The notes under the pieces: model-generated | Database searches by the model: none | What the model saw: the letters and a program-made list of their open reading frames with translations, nothing else | Told to the model about the DNA's origin: nothing | Translations under genes and position numbers: made by a program | Source: Priestia megaterium NBRC 15308 = ATCC 14581 | GTDB lineage: Bacteria > Bacillota > Bacilli > Bacillales > Bacillaceae_H | DNA: 64,000 nt | Reading direction: 5' to 3' | NCBI RefSeq assembly: GCF_000832985.1 | Contig: NZ_CP009920.1 | Location: forward strand, 496,001 to 560,000 | Part shown: positions 33,291-42,061 of the stretch, piece by piece | How the letters are laid out: each line of letters begins with the position of its first letter | Numbering within the stretch: the stretch's first letter is position 1

Positions 33291-33440
33291 CTATCTTAAT
33301 GATAAGTTGATTAGCAGACAAACAATGCATATTGATATAAAGATTAGTGATAAGTTTAAGGCATTATGTTGACTAAGCTTTTTCTTTCTCTTCTCTTTTG
33401 ACCGAAGTGCTTTTTGTCTTCTAAATTCGTTTCTTTCCAC
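33291..33440 (-). CDS. Small basic membrane protein (49 residues)
   Basis: GTG start at 33440 behind GGAGAGG. Residues 1-25 are strongly basic (ERNEFRRQKALRSKEKRKKK), residues 29-47 are one hydrophobic helix (NLSLIFISICIVCLLINLSL). It lies 49 nt upstream of the DHA2 exporter on the same strand and may be a small regulator or leader of that operon. Too short for the usual ORF cut-off; family unknown. Confidence 0.55.
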   Translation of the reverse strand: MERNEFRRQKALRSKEKRKKKLSQHNALNLSLIFISICIVCLLINLSLR

Positions 33441-33804
33441 AGATACCTCTCCATTTCATTTCTAAATCAACTTTAGAAACCTTCCTATGTAAACTAATTT
33501 CCATTCATAATATGGAATTTTTAATAAGTAAGTTAAAACGAAATAGAACTATAAAATGAATTTCATTTTACATAACAGGAATATTGTAACACAGCTATAA
33601 GTACTGTTTCTATCTAAAATATACTAAATAACAACAGCTATATACCCAACTTGGTACCATGTGACAATTAAAACTTGGTTCTGTTATATGCTTTTTGTTC
33701 TGTTCGCCCTAATAGAACACAGCTAACTTTTTAATCATCAGTCAAAAGAAAGAGTATCAGAAATGAAGTAATAGTAAAAATTGATACTATGGAGGTGTTT
33801 TCTT
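33441..33804. other. Intergenic region
   Basis: AT-rich; no gene, repeat or terminator I can support. Contains GGAGGTG before the ATG at 33805. Confidence 0.4.
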
Positions 33805-33999
33805 ATGAAAAAGTATGAAGTAACGTTTCATCTAATTAATGGTGAAATAAGTCATTTAGTTGAAGCTAAATCACTTATTCGTGCAAAGAACTACATACAG
33901 TATAGGTTTGAAGACAAAAGTAAAATATTGGATCTAACAAATGATTTGGTCATTGTTAAAAGGAACGTCCAATACTTTACGGTAGTTGAAAAAGAATAA
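33805..33999 (+). CDS. Small protein of unknown function
   Basis: 64 residues from ATG 33805, which follows GGAGGTGTTTTCTT; an upstream in-frame Met is less likely. Mixed strand/helix, KKYEVTFHLINGEISHLVEAKSLIRAKNYIQ, with no membrane helix. No family recognised. Closed by the terminator at 34010-34044. Confidence 0.65.
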   Translation: MKKYEVTFHLINGEISHLVEAKSLIRAKNYIQYRFEDKSKILDLTNDLVIVKRNVQYFTVVEKE

Positions 34000-34009
34000 T
34001 TAGCTATGT

Positions 34010-34044
34010 AAAAGGACGTTATCACAAAAGTAATGTCCTTTTAT
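34010..34044 (+). terminator. Intrinsic terminator
   Basis: AAAGGACGTTA / TAATGTCCTTTT stem (one G-U). Confidence 0.7.
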
Positions 34045-34559
34045 ATGGATGTAATATCTTATAGGGTAGTCTCTTTTTCCCATTCTATCACTAAAATTTT
34101 CCTCCAACTTGAAGCCAAAATAGATTTGGCGCCCTCCAAGCGTATCTTTAATTTAAGCCTACTAATTTTCCTTTTTTGATAAAATTTCGCATTCCATACT
34201 TTTCTCCTTAAAAATATTAGATCAACTAAGAAAAAAGCTAAATACATGCATTTAATATGCAGAGAGAAGCTCTCTGAGGAAATTATCTTTGAAACAAACA
34301 ACTCGAATTCACATACTAAATATATCTAAATAAAAGGCTCTATTAAATTTTGGTATTGATATTAAGCGTAAAAACAGAACTCCCTATTTTATGAAAGTTC
34401 TGTTTTGTTTATTCGCTTACTATGTATATTTTCTGCGTCACAACGTAATTTATAAAAATCCACATATCTGTAAAGAGTACGTATAGAAATGAAAAGAGCA
34501 AACTCTCTTACACGTGAGTTTGCTCTTTCTGTTCTTTATTCAAATTTCTTCAGTTTAAC
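34045..34559. terminator. Intergenic region with two terminators
   Basis: Hairpins at 34370-34410 (AAAACAGAACT / AGTTCTGTTTT) and 34491-34530 (AAAGAGCAAACTC / GAGTTTGCTCTTT). The second closes the exporter at 34560. An 80-codon minus-strand frame at 34059-34301 shows no coding character. Confidence 0.6.
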
Positions 34560-36245
34560 TTATTGTCCTATATCCTTCATCCTTTTAAGAGCTTTTCTAT
34601 ATTCTTGATCTCTTATACGCAGCATTTTATCAGCAGAAGGTTTAGGCTGACCAAACTTTTTTAAAGCTGCTCTATACTCGCTGTCACCAATGACTCGATT
34701 CGAAACAGCCTCTTTAGGCGAACGCTCAAAAACGGGAGTATCTTTTTTAATGTGAACCTCTTCGGTACTCTGCTTTTCTTTATCATGCGGCTTATGAGCC
34801 AGCTTGTGGCCTTTACCTGTTAGGAACATCAAAAACGAAAGAATGAATACTACAATGCTTAATACACACGAAAACGTAGAAAATGTATGATAAGTAATGA
34901 TTTCAGATTTTACATGTAGAGACTGAGTGAAATTTTCTTTACTAGCCACCTGGCTCTCTCCGCTTACCGTTGCAAAGTGACCTTTATACACCTTTGCAAA
35001 GACAATACTGCTGATTACAGGGATGACCGCAGATACTGTAACTCTTATAAATTGAACCGTGACCATCCGAGGGACTAAACTTGATAGTGGTCCGCCTAAA
35101 GCTGCACCCATAAGACCTGCAGCAACTGTGAAACCCACTCCTGCAATTAAAGCGGCAAAGCTACTAACAAAGAGAAAAGCTGAAGCATGACCGTCTAAAT
35201 AAATCCATTGTATGTTCACTCCCATAATAATGACCGCTCCTATAATACCTAATACGCCCGATCCAACTTTATCATATAATACGGCACTTAATATGGCGGC
35301 AATTACTATTCCAGCAAAAAGCCCGATATAGATCAGTGAAGTGTCTCCTTTATCAAAACTAGATCTACTTTTAAGCAATCCTTGTAGAGATAAAAGAGTT
35401 AAACTCATACTAACATTGCCTATAACAGCGATCAGAATAGCGAGAGCTGGTTTTCGAGAAGCCACTAATCGAAAGGGAATTAAAGGATTTTTAATATGCC
35501 ATTCTGCGGCGAATAAAAAGCATAGAAAAATGATGCTTCCCACTATGCCTATCCATACATAAGTAGATGTCCACCCTGATTTTTGGAGATTAAGTAATGT
35601 AAACGTAATAAATGCAGTAACCATAAACATTAATGCTACACCGATGATGTCAAATGGTTCATGATGCTTGTGCTGTTGCTTGGCATGATCATTTGTTAAA
35701 AATTTGTAGCTGAAGCATATTCCCAGTAAGGAAAGGACGGCCGCTATATAGAATAACCATCTCCAGTGTCCGTAGCTGTTCACTAACATTCCGAGAAAAA
35801 TGCCCACAACGCTAGATCCATAAAATCCGCCGATAAGAATCAGTAATGCCAAGTTCCGTTTCTGAATCGGAAAAGAAAGAACCAGCATTGGAATCATCAT
35901 CATAAGTGCTAAACCTGTTCCTGTTCCTTGTAAAAAACGACCAATGCCCATTCCTAAGAAGCTGTTAGAAGCAATGCTTACAATAGCTCCTATAAAAAAC
36001 AGACACATCGAAAGAACATACGTCCTTCTCTCCCCTAACTTATGTCGAAGAATAGGTCCAAACGGAATACAAAATGCAAAGCTCATAACCCCTATTAAAA
36101 CCGGTGTTATCGAAATATAAGATTGATTATTAAACGTTTGTTGGAGAATTTCACGTATAGAATTTAATGAAGTGTTTAACATTAAACCAGGACCAATAGC
36201 TAAAACTGCCAGTAAGGAAATCCCCCAATGTTTTTCTATTTTCAT
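34560..36245 (-). CDS. MFS transporter, DHA2 type, with long cytoplasmic tail
   Basis: 561 residues. About 14 helices up to residue 480 (GIGRFLQGTGTGLALMMMIPMLVL and GGFYGSSVVGIFLGMLVNSYGHWRWLFYI are motif A/C regions). The last 75 residues form a charged tail with a repeated element EYRAALKKFGQPKPSADKM and EYRKALKRMKD, absent from most relatives. Divergent neighbour is not present; the TetR gene lies upstream on the same strand and probably represses it. Confidence 0.88.
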   Translation of the reverse strand: MKIEKHWGISLLAVLAIGPGLMLNTSLNSIREILQQTFNNQSYISITPVLIGVMSFAFCIPFGPILRHKLGERRTYVLSMCLFFIGAIVSIASNSFLGMGIGRFLQGTGTGLALMMMIPMLVLSFPIQKRNLALLILIGGFYGSSVVGIFLGMLVNSYGHWRWLFYIAAVLSLLGICFSYKFLTNDHAKQQHKHHEPFDIIGVALMFMVTAFITFTLLNLQKSGWTSTYVWIGIVGSIIFLCFLFAAEWHIKNPLIPFRLVASRKPALAILIAVIGNVSMSLTLLSLQGLLKSRSSFDKGDTSLIYIGLFAGIVIAAILSAVLYDKVGSGVLGIIGAVIIMGVNIQWIYLDGHASAFLFVSSFAALIAGVGFTVAAGLMGAALGGPLSSLVPRMVTVQFIRVTVSAVIPVISSIVFAKVYKGHFATVSGESQVASKENFTQSLHVKSEIITYHTFSTFSCVLSIVVFILSFLMFLTGKGHKLAHKPHDKEKQSTEEVHIKKDTPVFERSPKEAVSNRVIGDSEYRAALKKFGQPKPSADKMLRIRDQEYRKALKRMKDIGQ

Positions 36246-36369
36246 ACTACAATTCCTTTCTGCCTTTCATGATTGTAAAAAACTAAAAATGCGGCGTTCA
36301 TGTTTCTTCAAACCATCACGGTAGCTATGATAAAGAAGAAAGATATTTATCCGCATTTGAACAAACTAA

Positions 36370-36402
36370 AAAATAAAGCTTCAGTAAGGAAGCTTTATTT
36401 TA
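36370..36402 (-). terminator. Terminator overlapping the TetR stop codon
   Basis: AAATAAAGCTTC / GAAGCTTTATTT stem; the TGA stop (36381-36383) is within the hairpin. Confidence 0.75.
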
Positions 36403-37013
36403 TTTTCTAAACCCGCCACTCGAATTGGCCCTAAAAGTGTTAGGCTGGTTAATTTATCAGCCATAAATGCAGGGCTAAATTTCATATCACTTTCTAACCA
36501 AGAACAAATGACACCTATATGAGCTGATGTGATATAGCTAATCAGAATATCTTCAGGGATATCAAGTCCATCCTCTGCTTCTCCAATTGAAGAGATCAGC
36601 TCTCCATACACTCTTTTCTTTACAATTTCCGTCATATGACTTCTAAATTGAGGCAACCCTCGATCACTTAGCATAACTTTAAAATAATCGGAATGGTCAT
36701 AGATGAATTCAAAAAGCTTTAAGAAAGAAACGGATTCATCATTTTCTTCTACTGCTGCGGGATCCTCATTATTTTGTTTAGGCTTTACTTTCTCTATTAG
36801 CTCTTCTAGAACTTCATTCATACTCTGCATGAGAAAGTCTTGCTTATCTTGGTAATGCAAATAAAAGGTTCCCCGCGTTAATTCCGCTTTTTCCGTAATT
36901 TCTTGAATCGTAATGGATGTAACGTCTTTCTCTTTAAGAAGTTCGACTAAAGCGTCTCTTAAGTATTTATTTGTTCTTTTTATCCTAGGATCTACTTTTG
37001 TTTTTTTAGACAT
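36381..37013 (-). CDS. TetR/AcrR family repressor
   Basis: 210 residues: helix-turn-helix at about 24-65 (VTSITIQEITEKAELTRGTFYLHYQDKQDFL), then an all-helical ligand domain. ATG behind AAGGAGAC. 135 nt upstream of the MFS exporter gene, the classical arrangement for a repressor of a drug pump; a terminator between the two implies separate transcription. Ligand unknown. Confidence 0.9.
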   Translation of the reverse strand: MSKKTKVDPRIKRTNKYLRDALVELLKEKDVTSITIQEITEKAELTRGTFYLHYQDKQDFLMQSMNEVLEELIEKVKPKQNNEDPAAVEENDESVSFLKLFEFIYDHSDYFKVMLSDRGLPQFRSHMTEIVKKRVYGELISSIGEAEDGLDIPEDILISYITSAHIGVICSWLESDMKFSPAFMADKLTSLTLLGPIRVAGLENKIKLPY

Positions 37014-37509
37014 CGTTCGTCTCCTTGTATAACTTTTATTAAATATATGATTGTAACTTGCATAGTTGCAGTCATTGAGAACTTTTCTGATGATTGACTA
37101 TTTAAACTATCCTGTATCATCAATGTACATTCTATACACGATGTAAACTAATGAACATTATGTATATTAAGTTTTACAAAGTATAACCAATCTGTCAATA
37201 TCGAAAATTGGTTAAGAACAAATCTTTTGATCGTTATATATGGATTGCGTGAACTTGAGAGTGAAATCTTTTGTATGAAAGAAAAAGAACTGAAGGTTGT
37301 AACCAGTGATGTAAGATCTGCTTAGCTTTTATATAGCAAATTAATAAAATACAAACCACATCTTCTTTGTTTTCAGTAATTAATTCTTCTCGAGAAAGGT
37401 CTACCTTCTAAGGTAGACCTTTCTTTTTTATATCCATATAAATAACGCATACAGAAGTACAATATAATATAGAAACGAATCTAGATTCTATGAAATGGTT
37501 TACCTTATC
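37014..37509. terminator. Intergenic region with a strong terminator
   Basis: 14-bp perfect stem at 37394-37423 (GAAAGGTCTACCTT / AAGGTAGACCTTTC), T-run strongest on the plus strand. No gene seen. Confidence 0.6.
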
Positions 37510-38325
37510 TTAAAGATAAGAAATTCTTCGTAATGAGCATTGGTTGGCTTCTTGCTGCAATTCCGGAGCATAGTAACTCAATTTTTTAATAAAATAACAA
37601 GTCTCAGGAAAATGATGTATCAGAAACCTTAACGTCTCCTTATTTAATAGCTTGTTCTCCTTGTACTTTTCAGTCATAGCATAAACAAACTGGCTCATCT
37701 CAATAGTTGTTTTCCCCACTTCTAAAGCAAATTCTGTTTGTCTTGCAAAACCTGGCTGCTTAAACCGCAAATAACCTTTTAAATGATGATTCTGTACAAT
37801 GAATGCCTGAAATTTCCCGATATATAAATCTGCTTGTTTAGATATCATAATCTCAATCGGATCAAGCAGGTTTTTAAACAAAACAGCATGTCCAAGCTGA
37901 TCTTCGAGCCATAAATCCATTAATTCGACTAAGCTAAGGGGAACCGGCTCCTTTCCTTTTACTAGATAAGATAAAAATCTTAAATATTCCTGATTTTCAC
38001 TTAACGTACCATTAAGATAGGTTGGAGATAAGTTTAGATTCACTGCGTTTTCAATTCGAAGAGCCTGAAGAGACCCTTCAAAATCAAAATATCCTTTGGT
38101 AATTGGCCAGGCCTTTCTCGAGAATTCTATTAATGCAGGATCGTTGTGCATAACATCAGGGGATAAATAGTTCAGTTGTTTTAGCAAGTCATCAAACAAA
38201 TGAATATATTGCTTAGCTGTTCGGACGTATTCGACTTCCTTCACCGATAAGTGATCTCGTACAAAATAAGCATGGTCCTGAATTATTTCTAACCAAAATA
38301 AATGTTCCTCCCATAATGAAATCAT
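37510..38325 (-). CDS. DUF2935 family helical protein
   Basis: 271 residues, all alpha-helical, two similar halves each starting with an E-H-xFW(L/M) type helix (WEEHLFWLEIIQDHAYFVRDHL; the second near LVELMDLWLEDQLGHAVLFKNLLDP). The conserved His/Glu positions suggest a ferritin-like metal-binding bundle. Function unknown. Paralogue at 50107-50907. Divergent from the membrane protein at 38490. Confidence 0.85.
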   Translation of the reverse strand: MISLWEEHLFWLEIIQDHAYFVRDHLSVKEVEYVRTAKQYIHLFDDLLKQLNYLSPDVMHNDPALIEFSRKAWPITKGYFDFEGSLQALRIENAVNLNLSPTYLNGTLSENQEYLRFLSYLVKGKEPVPLSLVELMDLWLEDQLGHAVLFKNLLDPIEIMISKQADLYIGKFQAFIVQNHHLKGYLRFKQPGFARQTEFALEVGKTTIEMSQFVYAMTEKYKENKLLNKETLRFLIHHFPETCYFIKKLSYYAPELQQEANQCSLRRISYL

Positions 38326-38489
38326 TACTAGCTCTCCCTTCGGTTTCCTTACTACTACATGTTTATTAGAAGCTTTAGAAGAAATGAACCAAAGTAATAA
38401 AAAACAGGATCTCTTATTTCATCACATAAACACTCATAAAAAAGGGAATATATATACATATCCATATTTTTAAAAAGGGAGAATATCAG

Positions 38490-38969
38490 TTGAAGAAAAA
38501 AGATAAATTGCTAATCATTTTAATGACGATTTTACCTTGGCTTAGTATTCCGTTTATTGGTAAAAAAGCGCTAAAAAGATTCCTTCCAGGGAGTCTTTTT
38601 ATGAGTTTGTATCTTATTGCCGAAGGCAGGTTTGCAGAGAAGAAAAAATGGTGGTGGTTTCCGTACTCAATCAAGCCGAATGTTCTAGCAGAATTACCAT
38701 TAATATTTGGCCCCTTTTTAGTTGGAGCTTTGTGGATATTAAAATATACTTACGGAAAGTTCAACTTATATCTTTTAGTAAATATACTTATTGATTCTTT
38801 TTTTACTTACTTCGGACTAAAATGGTTAAAAAAAATAGGGTACGTCTCTTTAGCCCGGTTGACTAGATTTCAATTATCCATTGTTTTTTTAATAAAAACG
38901 TTTGTGCTGTATGGGTTTCAGATTGTTTATGAAAAGTGTTGCCACCTATCAAAGAATTCGTCTTTATAA
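38490..38969 (+). CDS. Uncharacterised membrane protein, paralogue of 31233-31712
   Basis: 159 residues from TTG 38490 behind AAAGGGAGAA. Hydrophobic segments near 9-24, 32-45, 65-90 and 125-145. Shares LPWLSIPFIGKKALKRFLPG, KKWWWFPYSIK, AELPLIFGPF and YGKFNLYLLVNILIDSFF with the paralogue. No named family. Promoter shared with the divergent DUF2935 gene. Confidence 0.7.
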   Translation: MKKKDKLLIILMTILPWLSIPFIGKKALKRFLPGSLFMSLYLIAEGRFAEKKKWWWFPYSIKPNVLAELPLIFGPFLVGALWILKYTYGKFNLYLLVNILIDSFFTYFGLKWLKKIGYVSLARLTRFQLSIVFLIKTFVLYGFQIVYEKCCHLSKNSSL

Positions 38970-39163
38970 ATTTTGCAGTCTAGGATAAAAAAACAAAACA
39001 AAATGTCTATAAATGGGAGTATATTAAAGAAGAACATTAATGAAATAGATACTAATTGCTAAGTGGAATTATGATTTTTTAGATACTATGTAGTTGTAGT
39101 TACCTCAGGAAGCTAATGAATCCTATGTCTTAAGGCTTAAAAAGAGTGAAAATAAGGTTAAAT

Positions 39164-39201
39164 AAAAAAAAGAAGTCACCTTTTGGTAACTTCTTTTTTT
39201 A
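39164..39201. terminator. Intrinsic terminator (bidirectional)
   Basis: AAAAAAGAAGT-ACC / GGT-ACTTCTTTTTT stem with long A/T tails; closes 39241 on the minus strand and possibly 38490 on the plus strand. Confidence 0.8.
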
Positions 39202-39240
39202 CTATGCATATGTGATTAAAACAAATAACATATAAGTGTT

Positions 39241-39474
39241 TTATTTTTCACTATCTTCCTCAGCAGGTTTTCGTTTATGTTTCTCACTAATAATTTTTTT
39301 GTGCAGTATCCTTACCTCATCCACCATCAGCAGCCTCATATCTTTTACAATATATTTTGCTAATTCTTCATCAGAGATATCATCACCCTCAATATCGAGA
39401 CGAAATTCCTGCCCTTGTATTCCACCGCCATTAGTAAAATCGACTTCAAAGTCAAAAATGACTCTTTTATCCAT
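39241..39474 (-). CDS. Small conserved-looking protein, function unknown
   Basis: 77 residues, no membrane helix. N-terminus is beta-like (RVIFDFEVDFTNGGGIQGQEF), the rest helical and charged, ending in a basic/acidic tail. I recall similar short proteins in Bacilli sometimes labelled cyclase, without experimental support. ATG behind AAGGTGG. Confidence 0.65.
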   Translation of the reverse strand: MDKRVIFDFEVDFTNGGGIQGQEFRLDIEGDDISDEELAKYIVKDMRLLMVDEVRILHKKIISEKHKRKPAEEDSEK

Positions 39475-39692
39475 GTCTAATCCACCTTACTTTATTTTAA
39501 TTACCTAATATATATTCGGTTTATGAAAACAAATTCCCGATCTAACTATCTAAGGAAGCATATTGTCTGATAAGTCCTGATAAAAGAACTTTTAAGTTCT
39601 AGAATGTTATTTAAAAAGGACAATGGGTTGAATAAGCTCCGCTCTATTAACTCATCTTAACAGTGTAACTATATTTGAAGGGAGATTTAAAA

Positions 39693-39830
39693 ATGAGTCA
39701 GAAACGCGATAAAGGCAATAGTCAAAAAGGCAAATCAACTAGCAATACGGTAGATCCAGTAATCGCAGCAGAAGACGTGGAAAAAGCAATTTTTCCAACT
39801 AACAAGCCTCCTGGCAATGCAAAACCTTAA
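39693..39830 (+). CDS. Small hydrophilic protein (45 residues)
   Basis: ATG 39693 behind GAAGGGAG; reads MSQKRDKGNSQKGKST, then IAAEDVEKAIFPTNKPPGN and a stop, followed directly by a terminator. Its size, charge and lack of hydrophobic residues resemble small spore-associated proteins, but no family motif is certain. Confidence 0.6.
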   Translation: MSQKRDKGNSQKGKSTSNTVDPVIAAEDVEKAIFPTNKPPGNAKP

Positions 39831-39853
39831 ATAAAAATTAGAGCTGTATTATT

Positions 39854-39877
39854 AGCTGCCTATTTGGCAGCTTTTTC
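39854..39877 (+). terminator. Terminator of the 45-residue protein gene
   Basis: AGCTGCC / GGCAGCT stem followed by TTTTTC. Confidence 0.8.
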
Positions 39878-40082
39878 ATTAAGAAAAGAAGTTAATTAAT
39901 AAATACGAGTAGTGAACAAAGTATTGATTTTTCAGGTTTTATTTGAGTACTGAAGTAAGGTTGCACGTCTACTCATGAGATTAAAAAATGAACTGTAGGA
40001 AGCTATGTGGCGACAATTATCTAGTATCTCCTCTTTAAACTATTTTATCTTGACACTGTTCTAAAGGCGTGATTAGATATAA

Positions 40083-40112
40083 TTGTTAACTTTAAATATA
40101 ATTAAGTTAACA
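40083..40112 (+). promoter_or_regulatory. BirA-type biotin operator
   Basis: TTGTTAAC (40083-40090) and GTTAACA (40106-40112) as inverted repeats around an AT spacer with TATAAT, the form of the BirA operator in front of Bacillus biotin genes. It ends 27 nt before the bioF start and shows that the in-frame upstream TTG at 40083 is not used. Confidence 0.8.
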
Positions 40113-40139
40113 TATATTTATTTCGGTGGTGAAAGTGTA

Positions 40140-41318
40140 TTGAATTGGGAAGAAGATATTAAGAGAGAACTTGCCTATTTAGATGAGATTTTTCAAAAAC
40201 GGCACCTTGTTACTACAGAATTTGCTGAACAACCATGGCTTACAGTCAATGGCCATAGGATGTTAAACCTTGCCTCTAATAACTATTTAGGCTACGCAGG
40301 AGATAAGGGGCTGAAGAAAGCAATGAGTGATGCTGTGATGACATATGGAATAGGAGCAACGGCTTCACGCTTAATAGTAGGAAATCACTCTCTTTATGAG
40401 AAAGCAGAACGAGCACTTGTTAATTGGAAGAAAGCTGAGGCAGGACTTATTATCAATAGTGGTTATAATGCAAACCTAGGAATCATCTCAGCCTTGGTTC
40501 CGCGTAATGGCTTCATCTTCAGCGATAAGTTAAATCATGCAAGTATCATTGATGGGGCCCTGCTGAGCCGTGCAAAGCTGCAACGCTATCGCCATAACGA
40601 TATGAACCACCTAGAAAATTTATTAAAAAAAGTTCCCTTAGAGTCACGGAAGTTAATTGTAACAGATACTGTTTTCAGCATGGATGGTGACTTCGCCAAG
40701 CTCAAGGAGCTTGTTAAATTGAAAGAGCAGTATAACGCCCTACTAATGGTTGATGAGGCTCACGCAAGCGGTATATACGGGAAAAATGGTGAAGGATATA
40801 CGCATTTTCTTGATCTGCAAGATAAAATTGATATTCAAATGGGAACGTTTAGTAAAGCGCTAGGGTCATTTGGAGCTTATGTTACTGGAAAACAGTGGCT
40901 CATAGCTTATTTAAAAAATAAAATGCGAGGATTCATTTATTCAACTGCTCTTCCCCCTGCTATACTCGGTGCAATAACGGCTGCGATTAAAAAGGTACAA
41001 CAAGACATAGAGCGTCGCACACTTCTTCAAGAAAATGCATTATTTTTTAGAAGAGCACTTACATACGAAGGATTTAACACATGCAAAAGTCAGTCTCAAA
41101 TCATTCCAATTTTAACGGGAGGAAACAAAAGAACAATGCAGTTTGCAGAGCGTTTACAGAAAGAAGGAATTGCTGCTATTGCAGTTAGGCCCCCTACTGT
41201 TCCTGAAAACAAAGCAAGAATTCGTTTTACTGTAACAGCAGATCATACTCGAGAAGATTTAGATTGGGCCATAAAAAAAGTTTCTCTAATTGGAAAAGAA
41301 ATGAGTGTGATTCAATGA
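40140..41318 (+). CDS. bioF: 8-amino-7-oxononanoate synthase
   Basis: PLP enzyme joining pimeloyl-ACP/CoA and alanine, first step of biotin ring assembly. 392 residues from TTG 40140 behind GGTGGTG. Marks: LNLASNNYLGY (substrate loop), VDEAHASGIYG with PLP-contacting Asp205 and His207, and GTFSKALGSFGAYV with Schiff-base Lys239. Overlaps bioH by four nt (ATGA). Repressed by BirA through the operator at 40083, by inference. Confidence 0.93.
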   Translation: MNWEEDIKRELAYLDEIFQKRHLVTTEFAEQPWLTVNGHRMLNLASNNYLGYAGDKGLKKAMSDAVMTYGIGATASRLIVGNHSLYEKAERALVNWKKAEAGLIINSGYNANLGIISALVPRNGFIFSDKLNHASIIDGALLSRAKLQRYRHNDMNHLENLLKKVPLESRKLIVTDTVFSMDGDFAKLKELVKLKEQYNALLMVDEAHASGIYGKNGEGYTHFLDLQDKIDIQMGTFSKALGSFGAYVTGKQWLIAYLKNKMRGFIYSTALPPAILGAITAAIKKVQQDIERRTLLQENALFFRRALTYEGFNTCKSQSQIIPILTGGNKRTMQFAERLQKEGIAAIAVRPPTVPENKARIRFTVTADHTREDLDWAIKKVSLIGKEMSVIQ

Positions 41319-42061
41319 AACAATCCACTATTATAATATTTCCTGGATGGGGAATGGAAAAAGCAGCGTTTCACCCAATCAGAAAATCATTGTCTACTAT
41401 ATGTAACGTTTTATGTACAGACTGGAGAGGTGTAAAAGAACTAAGTGACTTTAGAGAGCGAGCAATCCAATTGCTTACTTCCACTCAAGGTACTGTTTAT
41501 TTAATGGGTTGGTCATTAGGTTCCCTTGTAACGCTTGAACTTGCAAGTTTATACCCTAACAAGATAGAAGGACTCATATTGATTGGCGGAACTAGTCGCT
41601 TTACAAATGACGTGCATAATACATTTGGATGGGAGCAACGCATCGTTGAACGTATGAAAAAACAGCTACAGCGTAATAAAGAAAAAACCCTCACTTCATT
41701 TTATAACGCTATGTTCACTAAATCTGAAAAAGAAGAGAAGTTTCATCATCAATTTATTGAATTTGCTCAGCGTAATTATAAGGGAGACAGTACGCACTCC
41801 CTCCTTACAGGGCTGGATTATTTACTTCAAAAAGATGTTAGAATGCAACTCGATCAAATTCAAACTCCTTGTTTGTTGATCCATGGAAGAGATGATCAAA
41901 TATGTTTACCTGAATCTTCTTCTTTCATAGCTGAAAGAATTGGTGGAAAAGCTCAGCTGTGTATCCTAGAAAAAGCTGGCCATATTCCTTTTTTTACAAA
42001 GCCTCAGCACTGTACGCAACTTATAGAAAAATTTCTCGAAAAGGAGCTCATTTATGATTAA
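41315..42061 (+). CDS. bioH: Pimeloyl-ACP methyl ester esterase-like hydrolase
   Basis: 248 residues from ATG 41315, which overlaps the bioF stop. Alpha/beta hydrolase with FPGWGMEKAAF (oxyanion loop), nucleophile Ser67 in MGWSLGS, Asp in LIHGRDDQIC (about 193/194) and His223 in EKAGHIPFF. Its place between bioF and bioC makes removal of the methyl group from pimeloyl-ACP methyl ester the natural role. Confidence 0.85.
   Translation: MKQSTIIIFPGWGMEKAAFHPIRKSLSTICNVLCTDWRGVKELSDFRERAIQLLTSTQGTVYLMGWSLGSLVTLELASLYPNKIEGLILIGGTSRFTNDVHNTFGWEQRIVERMKKQLQRNKEKTLTSFYNAMFTKSEKEEKFHHQFIEFAQRNYKGDSTHSLLTGLDYLLQKDVRMQLDQIQTPCLLIHGRDDQICLPESSSFIAERIGGKAQLCILEKAGHIPFFTKPQHCTQLIEKFLEKELIYD

Noticed and set aside
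34059-34301. 80-codon minus-strand frame
   Set aside because: No ribosome binding site, no recognisable folding pattern, biased composition, located in a terminator-rich gap.
40050-40083. TTGACA and TATAAT before bioF as a promoter pair
   Set aside because: Spacer is 22 bp, too long for a sigma-A promoter; a TATAAT inside the operator is more likely the -10 box.
40083-40139. Longer N-terminus of BioF
   Set aside because: The segment is the BirA operator; family alignment starts at LNWEEDIKREL.
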